Shown in pieces: positions 49,225 through 60,500 of a stretch of DNA of 64,000 nt; the first letter of the stretch is position 1, and every line of letters begins with the position of its first letter. Source of the stretch: Pocillopora verrucosa. Lineage: Eukaryota > Cnidaria > Anthozoa > Scleractinia > Pocilloporidae. The notes beneath the pieces are model-generated. The model worked only from the letters and a program-made list of their open reading frames with translations. It had not been told where the DNA came from and ran no database searches. The position numbers were made by a program, and so were the translations under genes. Location of the stretch: contig NC_089312.1 in assembly GCF_036669915.1 (NCBI RefSeq), positions 4,746,938-4,810,937 on the forward strand. Reading direction: 5' to 3'.

Positions 49225-49455
49225 TGCAGGTGGTTACGAAAATTCTATTTAACAAATAGATTCCAAGTTGCCGTGCGTCTGTTCAGTATAGATGACGTGA
49301 AAATGTGGTAAGAACAAAAAAGTGGCACACGAGGCGCAGCCGAGTGTGTCACTGATGTTCTTACCTCATTTTGACGTCCTCTGTAATCTATTATTGAAAA
49401 GACGCACGGCAACTTGGAATCTATTTGTTAAATAGAATTTTCGTAACCACCTGCA
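49225..49455. mobile_element. MITE M1, copy 2, with inverted duplication of its flank
   Basis: The element (TTAACAAATAGATTCC ... its complement, about 49249-49434) sits between perfectly inverted copies of the flank: TGCAGGTGGTTACGAAAATT on the left and its reverse complement on the right (to 49455). At 39692 and 44370 the same flank occurs once, without the element. Confidence 0.85.
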
Positions 49456-50800
49456 AGTTTAGTGTTATTTGCATTTTATACCTTTTAAACCAGAAATTAT
49501 TTGAATTGTAACAAAGGTGTGTCACCTAAAAAAAAGTTGTATGGAAAACATTAATCAGCTTTAAAATTTGTCGTCCTTTTTTTTTTTTTTGAAGCTTAGT
49601 CGCAGTTTTCGATGAGAGGTCTGAGCAACAATAAATTCCTATATCAGCCTTTCAAACGAAAAAATGCACTTAACTAGTAATTCATAATTGCCATGTTTGA
49701 ACAGTGAGGAATATACCAGTTTTTCCTTTAGAATTGAAAGATCCGCCCTTCACTCGGTTCATTTTGTGTCATATTTCATTGAATTTAATCTTATCTTTCC
49801 TTCTATCGACAATTTGAATATCAGAAAGAGAGAGATACCTGAAAAATATTTCGCCGCTCCCTCGCTTCGAATTCATATACGGAAAGCCGGTTGCATACAG
49901 CTTTTCCAGATCATCATCTCAAAAGGAATATTCTTATGAATGAGTTTTCCATTAATTTCAGGTCACTATAGACAACATTCTCAAACATCTGTGCTGAAAC
50001 GTCAGCAACTGTACCTTCAGCTAGTTTCGTATTCTTATAAATATAAACGTTTTTGCCATTTTCACCCGGCATTAGTCTACAGCACATCATATATTTTGAC
50101 CCCCAAAAAAAGCCAACGTCACTTTATCTGAAGAAAGGGGGCTTCCCCAGAACGTTTACAGTAACTTAGGAAACACATCAATAGTAACTACACAGTAAAA
50201 CCAAAAAACGTTCGCTAATTTTGGTGTTAATGTGTTTTTCACTAAAAAAATTGAATTGATCATTTTAAAGGTATGATTTCACCGTGAATAAAGATTTTAC
50301 GTCTTTTATTCTCTATTATACCCCAGAAGTTAGCCGAGGTTATAAATAAGACCCAGTTTTCTTGGCTTACGTTCAAACAGATTGCACACAGGCAAATAAA
50401 AGTTTTGTTAGATCAGTCAGTTTATAAGTCGCTGTACGTATTTTGCACCAGTCCTCTCCGATAAATGTCGCTGACCGTAACGAGGGGAACGGGGAAGGTT
50501 CGAGTTCTAGGCTTAATCATAATGTAGCAAAGAGTGATCACAAAAGAGAACGTGACACCATATTAAAGACTAAGAAAATCATATACGTGAACTGCAGATT
50601 AAGAAATGAACATGAAAGCGTACAGGCCTGATTCTTTTTTCAAGCCTTTTTTTCACTACTGTTTGAGTAGTGTTCATTACTGCGAAGATCGCTTTCACAT
50701 TTTTTTCTTAAACCGCAGTTCACGTACATGACTTTCATATATTCATAGTCAATGATTCATCACTTCACGTTTTTATTACGAACCAATATAATCACGAGCT
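49456..50800. other. Intergenic DNA without recognised gene
   Basis: Open frames at 49688-49939 and 49940-50131 show no recognisable domain. A 3' SINE body fragment (CAGGCCTGATTC through GCGAAGATCGCTTTCACA) lies at 50625-50705. Confidence 0.45.
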
Positions 50801-50807
50801 CCCAGTT

Positions 50808-51020
50808 GCCTTGTTAGCTCAGTTGGTAGAGCACTGCCCCGGAATCGCAAAGGTCACGTGTTTAAATTCCGTACAGGCCTGAAGTTTTTATCAGGACTGT
50901 TTTTCACTTCTGCCTAAGGGGTCCGCAATACTGCGAAGATTGCTTTCACATTCATTACATCTTATTACTAACAACTACAATAACGTGGAATAATTTAGAC
51001 TTTAAGTCTTTGAAATCACA
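50808..51020 (+). mobile_element. tRNA-derived SINE, copy 2
   Basis: A better-preserved head than copy 1: GTTAGCTCAGTTGGTAGAGC (A box) and GTGTTTAAATTCC (degenerate B box), then GTACAGGCCTGAAG and a body ending GCGAAGATTGCTTTCA. It lies downstream of the PRIMPOL 3' end, with flank homologous to 24260-24560. Confidence 0.75.
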
Positions 51021-51525
51021 CGTAACCAACAGATGTTTTGCGTCAATCAAGTCGAAGCTTCAACATCGCCTTCCCTGTGCGAGAACTGTGTTGAAATGCC
51101 CTATCCAAGAGCCAGATGTGATGGTCAATTTTGTGAAGGGCCAGATCAGCGACTGCATCCCAATCCTCCTTTGTTTGTTTGTTTTTTTGCCACCCCGCTA
51201 CTATTGCACCGTTTACTAATCGCGTTTCGTTTTACTAGCTGAACGCCTGAAAAAAGCTATCTTTTTCGATGAGGTTTGGTCATCTGGTTTCTTCCCCACT
51301 AAAACCAGCTTAACAAGAATTTGACAACCGATATGTCTCAGTACTATATTGTTTATTACTCGTTTAAAGTATTTTGAATAAACTTGTCCAAACCGACCTT
51401 AAAATCAGGGCTCTACAAGTCGAATTGGATTTAAGAAATAAGTAACACCATCATCAAAAATTTCCCTGACAAAGAGTCGGGTATCGGAACAAGCTAGTTT
51501 GCCAAACTAGTGGGATACATTTGAG

Positions 51526-54500
51526 TTAAGCTGTACTTTCGACCTCCTCCGCAGCCAGGGACAACTCTAAATCATCAAGAGACTCTTCATCTAGCCACTC
51601 AGAAACTTCCTCATTTGTTAAAAATTTCACCCTCACATCATCAGCGCAATTATTTTCAGGTAATACTCCACTACACATACATTTTCCATTCATCCTGGCG
51701 TGTGTTTCATCCTGACAAATCACATAGTTTGATGAAAGGTCCATTGCAGCCGTTTTGCTTAATTTGGTTTGGTTACTTTCCCCATGCAATAACTTCAGTG
51801 TTTCATTCGTGTAATTGTCATTATCGTGACATGATTGTAAGATATACTTGCTGTGATCCTTAAGGCTCTTTGTATGTGAAACTGCATCCTTGTTATCATA
51901 ACAGTGCTCGGGAATCTGAAGCTCAAGCAGTAATTCATCGTCCAAGTCATTATCGTAGTCACAATCACTAACTTGATGTTGCGTGACATAACCACTGCTG
52001 TCAAATTGCGTTACATCTTGTTTAGTTCTTGAGACACAATTTTTGTTCATGTTGTTCTCATTCGCGTTTAGAATTTCTTCCATCACATCATTCCAGGAAT
52101 CATTTGGCTTCTGCTCACATTCAGACAATAACTTGCAAAGCTCTTGATCATCAAAATCATCAGTTAAAAATTCATCAAACTAAAAGGTGAAAAAAATCAA
52201 TGTTGAAACTTTTGTAAAATAAATTAACAAAAGAGCGTGTCTGTCACTCAACCAACTCTCAATTTATGATTAATTAGCGTAAGCTATACTTCATGAACCG
52301 TATTCGAATTCTTCAAGATCGAAGAATTATATACAAATCTTTACTCGATTACCTCACAACTTGACAATGGATTGATTTCCTGTGGAATAGGCTTTTCTGA
52401 AAGTAACCAAAAGATAGATGGTATATAATTTGCTTTTTTCGAATATATCCAACAACTGACTTACACTATGATAAGAAGATGTTTACGGCGTCAATACTCC
52501 CACAATTTGTTGATTGATGTGAAATTCAAGTTTTGCGCTCGCCACCGCTTAGAATAGACCCAAGACTTCTTCCCAAGATTGTTTCGCAAAAATTCACACC
52601 TTTTCACAATTTTAAAAGAGAGTGTATTTAGACTACCTTATTAAAGGATCCATAAAATTGTACAAAGCTGGAACAGTACTTTTAAAGATTTGAAGAAAAA
52701 TTACATATATATGAAGATTTATCTAGCCCTGGTTCAATTCCAGAACAGTTTTACTGAAGGCTAGTTCTCCAGTTCCTGACAATACCATACTTTGAATTAC
52801 GATTGGAATCTGTGCGAGAACTCTCCGCGACCCGTTTCACCGCTTCCTCCATTTTAAGCCTGCACTTAAAGAAATACTACCAACTGATGTCTTTTTTTTG
52901 CAGCTAATACTCACATACCAGGGGAACGATAGTCAATCCTTCTACAGTCGGGATCGTGACATTTCTGGTAATAAACACCAAGTCTCAAGTCTGCCACAAT
53001 CCTAACATGCAAGAAAAAAAAAATTAACTAGGTGTTCTCACATTCAATAATAATTGATTTATTTTTAAGGAAAATTCATAAAAATAATAATTATATATTA
53101 CTTTATCAACATTACATTCTTTAAAGGAAGGTTTCGTATCCACCATCATCACCACGTCCAACTACATACGGTTATAAGTTTACCTAATCATGTGAACAAC
53201 ATAAGCACCATGCTGTAGAATCGTCGCGATCCAAACCGAGAGTGAAGACATCGAGAGGCAAACGATAATAGTTTTTATCATATAAACTACGGTGTTATAC
53301 AAGGATTTCTAGCCATGAGAAAAGCCGTAACAACATACGTGAAAAAAACACGATATGTTTTCACGTGTGTTTGATATCGCCAATCAGCTGTTGACACGTC
53401 ACTCGCCTTTCGCGCCACTCGGTCAGGTTGATGAATGAACAGCGAAGCCTCACGATTCTTAATACAAGGCCGTTTGTCGGAACTTTCTCGGATTATGGCG
53501 GTTAAAACACTAAACACTCCGTACCGCTCACAGAAAGTGACGTTCAAACTTTTCAAGAAGGGAAAGAAAACCGATGTGCGAAAAGGAAAACCGAAAGTTA
53601 CGTATTCAGTGGCTTTGGTAACGGCATTTCTCGCGGCTGAGAACGAAAATCGACAGCTGGAAGATTTGCCACGGGCCGATTTTGGCCGTTTACCTGAAAG
53701 ATTTCTGTCGGTAAGGACAAAGTCAATAAATGAGAATTTGTAAATGGAAAATAACGCCCACTGTTGTTTTTATAAGCATGATTCAACGCATTTTTCTATC
53801 TTGAGCCTAAGGGCCGACACACTGTACGATTTTCGATTCTTTTATTTTCATTCTTAATGACGTCGGCTTTTCTTGTCACCAAAGGGCTATCGTGTTTATA
53901 TGATAAACAAAATAATACAACATGCACGTGTTCTTCAGCTTATTATACATGGAGAATAATACATGGCTTCTTGTAGATATGGAATTTCTCCCTCTCGTGT
54001 TCAACTCGACATCTCACTCGTTCGCTGCGCTCACTTGTGAGCTATCAAGTTAAATACTCGAAGAGAAATTCCATATCTACGCGCGCCCTTGTATTATTCT
54101 CTATTTATTTTTTTTTGAGAGGGCACGGTAACGAATCTTGCAATCTGATTGGTTCCTAACCCGGTCAGTATTTTCCTATCTCTGCCCACGGGCCACGGTA
54201 ACGCTTTCGTGAATCGCCGAGTACATCTCAACTTTCGTTGCCATTTTTCATAAATATAACTCGTTTTGCCGGCTGGGCAGTATTTTTAAGCAAACACATC
54301 GGTCACTATCTCAAGCCGACGAATAACTTATGAATCCTCTCTTTTCTCTCTCTCAAATCACTTTGGTTGACAAAAAAATATTGGTTTCAGAATGAATTTG
54401 TATAAGCTTTAGTGTCGTTACGTTAGTTGACAAGCGGCCTAAAAACCGTCTGCAATTGATTTTAATCGTTCACAAAAAGTACCTAGAAAGTTAAAACGTG

Positions 54501-57500
54501 AGGTATTTGGTTACAGGTAAACTGAACAATGGAACTTTCATTCATTTAATATCTGAATTTTCTCAAACAATTTGTTCGTAGTGAAAGAGCGAGCGAAGTT
54601 TTAATTTCAGTTCGACAATAAATATACGCTCTCTGTGAGTCTTTCCAAGTCCGTTCAATTTGGACATTTGGGCCATAAATTGCACAACAGAAACCGAAGG
54701 AATTTATTGAGAAAAGGCCGCATTAAATCCCCTTGTGTCTCGTTGGTGTGTGCCGTTCGAATTTAGTTTTTGTGGAGGAAAGACAAGATTTACACACGCC
54801 GTTGCAGCAAACAAACGAGCAAACTCTCACAACTTCAAAATAAAAAATTTGAACTTACTCACAATTACTTTCCTGGCCGTTTACTTAATGAACAGAGGTA
54901 AATCTTCGTACATGAATGAATCGTCGATGAGAGTGAATAATGATTTCCGTTATATCATCGACTGTTTTTGAAGAAAACACTGTCGTGACAGTCCTTGCCA
55001 AACTAGTTCTGTTGTTTTTCAAATCTTCTTGCGCTTTTTTTTTCTTACGCGCTCTCTAATTGACAGGTGTCGGATTGTGACAGATACTTGTAAAAATAAT
55101 GTTTCATACTTTGTTTGGAAGCCTTTTAAATCACCTTTATCATTACGCAAGTGAAAATGTTTCGGTGAGGCATCTCTCTTCAATTTGTATCACCTTTTCT
55201 TCGACTACCATTTACTCGCTCAAAAACTGTTCAGTTTATGGAAGATCTTGCCGTATTTATAGCCGTAAATCATTCGGGTTCTTTCAGAATGTATTTCGTT
55301 AAGTTAAAAAAAAAAAAAATGTTATTTACCGGCTAAGGGTCGGTCCGTATGGTGAAAAACTGTGACCTCGGCCTTGATAATGCTGCCCGAGGCCGTAGGC
55401 CGAGGGCAGCATTTTCAAGACCTCGGTCACAGTTTTTCACCATACGGACCTCCCAGCCGGCAAATAACATATATGTATAATAAGCTGAAGAACACGAGCG
55501 GTTTAATTGGTCCTTACTTATGATCTATTAGGGGACAGACGCATAGAGGACGTCACCATGAACATCCTTTTGCTTTATTACAGTATTACACAAACAGATT
55601 TCATGTTACCGTGGGTATGGACAGCAACAGATCACAGAAGATGTCGCAATGTGATAAGAACAGCAGTGACACACTCGGCTGCACCTCTTGATCCACTTTT
55701 TTGTTCTTAACACGTTTTAACTTCACCGGTGATCTCTTACTGAACAGAGGCAAGTAAAGGTAACATGGAATCTGCTTGATAATCATTATTAAGAGAGCAG
55801 CTCTTTGCTTACATCACGTTATTACTCTTGTGCGCTCTTCCAATGTTTTCACACCAACGGTTATTAATAACATCATAGGTGACTAACTTTCCTGTTGAAT
55901 AAAAAAAGAAATTGGTTTGCTCAGGCTTTATTCCTAGCAATTCCCTCGACCAATTAAAGCCTGATTCACTTAATTTGAAGGAATGGCCGATCTCCTGTTC
56001 CTTGCATTTTTTTTCCAGGAGTATTCCTCAGACTGAACAGAACTTATACGTAACATAAATATTCATTTCATGTTCCTAAATGTTCTTATTCTTTAGAGAT
56101 CAGTGAGCCATTTGTACCATCCCCTTGCAAAGTCAACATAACTAACAGCAGTCAATCCTTGGAGAAAAAAATATATTAAAAAAATAGAAGAAAAGAACTA
56201 TCTTGGAAGCTTGGAAGCTTGGAAGCCTTCTTGAAAGTTCAGTTAAAACAAAAAGTATTTCCGAAATTGTTGTTCAACTGATCAAGCATATTTGTCTCTA
56301 GACTCCTTTGTAATCACCTTGTTTATTACTTGGCTCCCAAAAAAAAAAATGTACCAGACTCACTTGCAACATCATTTAATGTCAAAAGCGGGACTAACTG
56401 GGACTTCAATCCTCAAAGATGACTCACTTTTTGTTACCCATACTCCTCACAAATGTAAACTCATTTATGTATACAATTATCTTTTATTAGCAATAGCTTC
56501 TTTCTAAGACGGTACCTTGTGGGAAATAAACCCATCTCCTGATCTGACCCTGTACTCCACCCTTGTTGAGAACACTTAAGATAAAGTTGTCAATCTCGGG
56601 ATAAGGGGAGTGTTCATATCCATGCTGAGAAGGCGAACCTAACAACAAGGAGAAGAACTTGAGAAGAGACAAACTTCCTTCTTGCGCTTAACTTTCTGTA
56701 ACATCACTGAATAAGGTAACCACCGGAAGGGTATGGAATCCGCTCCACCTAACGCGCAGATCGACAGTGGCAAACTGTCGGTCGATTTTCGGCTAACTGT
56801 CGTTTGATTGTCGGCTAACTGTCGTTTGATTGTCGGCTAACAGTCGTTTGATTGTCGGCTGTCGGCCGAAAATGGGCCGAGTACAAGCCAATTATCCGAT
56901 GACTATCTAACCTGCGAGAAGGCCATCGTTATTAACGCTTGGGATTTCCTTGCCCGCGGGAAAAAAAAAAGGCCATGAGCAACGCGAGATAGGTCTGGAA
57001 AGGAGTTCAGCACTGATATTGAATGCCAGACCCCTCGCAAACCCATTCCCCAACTCGTTTCAAATCCTCCCACGAGCGGGAAATTAGCACTGCACTTACT
57101 TCAAAATTACATCTTCATAAACATTCTAAACAGAAAGTTAGCTACAAAACATACTTGAATCGCGTGCATCCATTCGAGAGGATCTTTTGCAAGATTTCTC
57201 ACAGTTGCCACATGTTAAAACTTTTACATCTTTTCCACCCACTTGCATGCTGTTTGATAAAGAAAAGGTTTAAAATACAGAAAGAAGCACCAACCATGGA
57301 ATTACGTCAGAAAAAATTGTACCGCGTGAAGACTCAAGTTTGTCATCACAATTGTAAAACGAGTTGCGTACTCACCTGACATTGGAAACTAGTGAATCAA
57401 GAAATAGCAAGTACTCAGGATCTTTGGAGAAACTTCCTTTCACATCTTTGAAGCTGGGCTGTCACATGACAAACAAGACACGAAAAATGTGATCAAACTC

Positions 57501-60500
57501 TCTCCATCTGATAAGTGTTAATATTTAAGGGACAACAAAGATACATTATAGAAAGATGTTTTTCGTCTTGTCACGAGTGTGAGACAAAGAAAAAATTCTG
57601 AGTTCCCATGAGGAATCGAACCTCAGACCTACGGATTCCGCGCTCCGATGCTCTGCCACTGAACCACAGAGACTCCACGGTGAGCGAGGTCTATTACGAA
57701 GTTCATATGACACGCGTCCTGCATACTGCTAGGATCAGCAATGTCGATAGCGTAATATTTGTAGATGGAAATAAGAGAGATGGTAAGTTTTGAGCTCGGT
57801 AAATAAATATAGAAAGATGTTTTTCGTCTTGTCACGAGCGTAAGACAAAGAAAAATTCTGAGTGCCCATGAGGAATCGAATGCATTCTAAGAATACATTC
57901 ATTACATACCTCATAGGTGTTCTGACTGGAGAGAATCAGATGAGAATCTTTTCCTATCTTTGTTGACTTGAAAATTCGAAAGTTTCTATTTTTTGTATAA
58001 ACACCTGAAAATTAAAACTGATGAAGTCAGTAGGCAAAAATTTTCCCTTCTGCTCAAGAACAATGTGTCATTCACATGTACTGACTTGATTTTTTCTCAC
58101 ACATCATTACACACACCTTGATCACAGAAAATCCCCACTTCACCTTTTCCATCCTTCACAACAAGTTCTCGTAGTTCTTGTAGGCTAACTGCAAAGGCAA
58201 ATGAAAGCTATGAATTTATCCTCTCAACAAATTTGATTTTTTTTGTGTGTGTTTAGGGGTCTGGTGTTCTCGGCAAGAGGCTCAGCTCCAACAGTGATTC
58301 TCTCCACACAAGCCAGTAAGTCACTATGTTTTACGCGTGTAAAACCTTTTTTGTTTTGTAAACCTCAAAACAGAATGTTCTTCTTTTCCCTTATTTTTTA
58401 AAGAAATTTCTACAAATGTTTCATATTCCTTTCAATCATTTTGCAAAACAGCAGTTGTTTCTTATGTTTTCCTACAAAATTTTGGAAGGCAAATCGGAGA
58501 GCATTAAGTCAGAATTAATTCCCTTATGCATGCCTGTCATTTGACAGCTGTGTTTACCTGTCAAAGACTGGCCACAGAAACCTGGAGAAGCTCTGACATT
58601 AAGGGGCCACAATGTTCTGAACACTTATTCTTTGTTTTATTGGGATGAGTTTGAGCCACACTTTAACTCAACAATATAATAAAATGCAAACACTACACAA
58701 TCAACCCAAAACTGCACCTGAGGTAAGGCTTTCAAGTTCTTTTTCCTCACATATCTTTTCAGCATTTTCAGGTATGGGGGCATTTCCAGTCAAGACCTCA
58801 CTCCCTGACATTGTTGGTTGATGAGAGTTACATGTAAAACCCATGTCTTTGTTTACAGAAAACTCAGTACCAACTCTGAGCTTCATTTCCAGCAATGTGC
58901 AAATGTGTCGGACAAAATTTCCTGAAAATTAGAATTCTCAACATTCAAAATTGAAGGTTTTCTTCACAAATTGTCATTAGCAGCATGAGAATTGTCTAAA
59001 GCAAATGGAGAATGCTGTAAAATAGTACGTAACAACTTCACATCTGAATTAAACACAGCTAGGACCTTTGAAATTCAGCTGGAGTATCTGACAATGAGAG
59101 TAAAACCCATTTTCTGAGGGTTAATGAAACACCTTAAAATTTTACCACTTAAAAACAGGACAAAAGCAAAAAATCCTATCATCAATAACTTTAGAAAATT
59201 ATCTGAAGAATTTCAGACTGTATGTAGTAGCATAACAGAGTAAATATTTTCTGTGCCATAAATAACTGTATCCCTACCAGCATGAATGTTATCTTTAAAC
59301 ACAGCACCAGGTAAGTGGAATATCAGATGTCTTGAAAACTTAGAAGAAGTGCTGAAATCAAATCAACAACAATGTACATATACTTGTTAATGATCCAGGG
59401 ATTGAAGCTAGATCAACAAAGCAAAACCATAATAATTTTATAGAAAGAAAGTTGTCTTACAACTCTAGCATGGTGAATAGAGATAAAGAGATACCTTTTA
59501 CTAGAGTCTGGTTTTGGTTCTTTTGGATATTGTGACTATGAAGTTTGGTTCTTTTGGATATTGTGACTATGAATGTCACAATCTTAGCCAAAGAACAGTG
59601 ATGGAAAAAGTCAAAGAGGAAAATAAGAGAAGCTATTGACAGAAATAACAAGAAGGAGGCTAATATAATCCTAATAATTATTACAATTGTTGAGCTCCCA
59701 AGTGTGGAAGAACTCAGGAATAATTTCACTTGGATTGAAGAAAGAAATTAACAACGACCAATTTTATTTCATTCGTTTAAGTACTAGTATATCACAGACG
59801 TATAACAATCCCCAGGGATAATAAGAGTTCTTATCTGAATCATTTCTTGGCATGGGAATAATCATTCATTACTAGTAACTTACCTTGAATCCAAATCTAT
59901 AATAAATTTCCTGTCACAGTCAACACCATACATATTTTTCAGGTGGTGACACACATACTGAAATAGAAAAATCATTCATATTTACTCCATAGTATTTCCT
60001 TCCTTTAATGTTCATTAAGAAGAACATATCAGGATTTTAATTGAGCAAACAGATTGGAGAATTCACCATCACAACCCACAATACAACACAGCCAACTGAG
60101 TCCAGTCCTTGCTCTCCACCATCTGCTGCACAGCAGAAAAAAGAGAAGCCGGTAGAAAAAATAAACAAGTAATTTACAGGTTTACATATGTAGATCAGTC
60201 CATAAGAGAAAAACTGTGCCCTAGGTCTTGAGTACCACCTGAGGCCTGAGGCCTTACGTTGTACTCTAGACCTCCAACACAGTTTTTCCCCATTAAAGAC
60301 CTCCTGCCCAGTAAATAACATATATACTCAGACATGGCAAATATTTCCTTGTTTATCTGCATTATTCCCTTTCCTCTAGTCAATTTCCTTGGACTCACCT
60401 TGATGAAAATGTCTACCATACTGGCTCCATCCTTTAGTGGATTAAATTCGGTTTTAAATTCCAGGTCAAAATACAGTCGGCAAGCAGCCCCTAGAATTAT

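Larger units (their letters stand above)
53927..55496. mobile_element. 1.57-kb segment bounded by 24-bp perfect inverted repeats
   Basis: CGTGTTCTTCAGCTTATTAT at 53927 continues to 53950, and its exact complement is at 55473-55496. Just inside each boundary lies a different MITE (53951-54103 and 55321-55468). No transposase is visible between them (ORFs 54735-54971 and 55099-55302 are unrecognised). It is either a composite non-autonomous element or two inverted copies of one repeat. Confidence 0.6.

Noticed and set aside
50808-50880. Possible tRNA gene with A box GTTAGCTCAGTTGG
   Set aside because: The B box is degenerate, there is no acceptor-stem pairing, and the same unit recurs at 24133 and partly at 37612 with a SINE body.
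56107-56165. A phase-compatible extra PRIMPOL exon (AVSYVDFARGWYKWL then stop), possible alternative 3' end
   Set aside because: The true exon with RWCENIGRAH at 55891-55813 fits phase, homology and zinc spacing. The candidate has a weak AAG acceptor and no similarity to PrimPol.
57600-57690. Possible real tRNA gene on the minus strand
   Set aside because: A and B boxes are good, but the anticodon loop is not 7 nt and the sequence runs into a repeated SINE body with a second partial copy at 57811.
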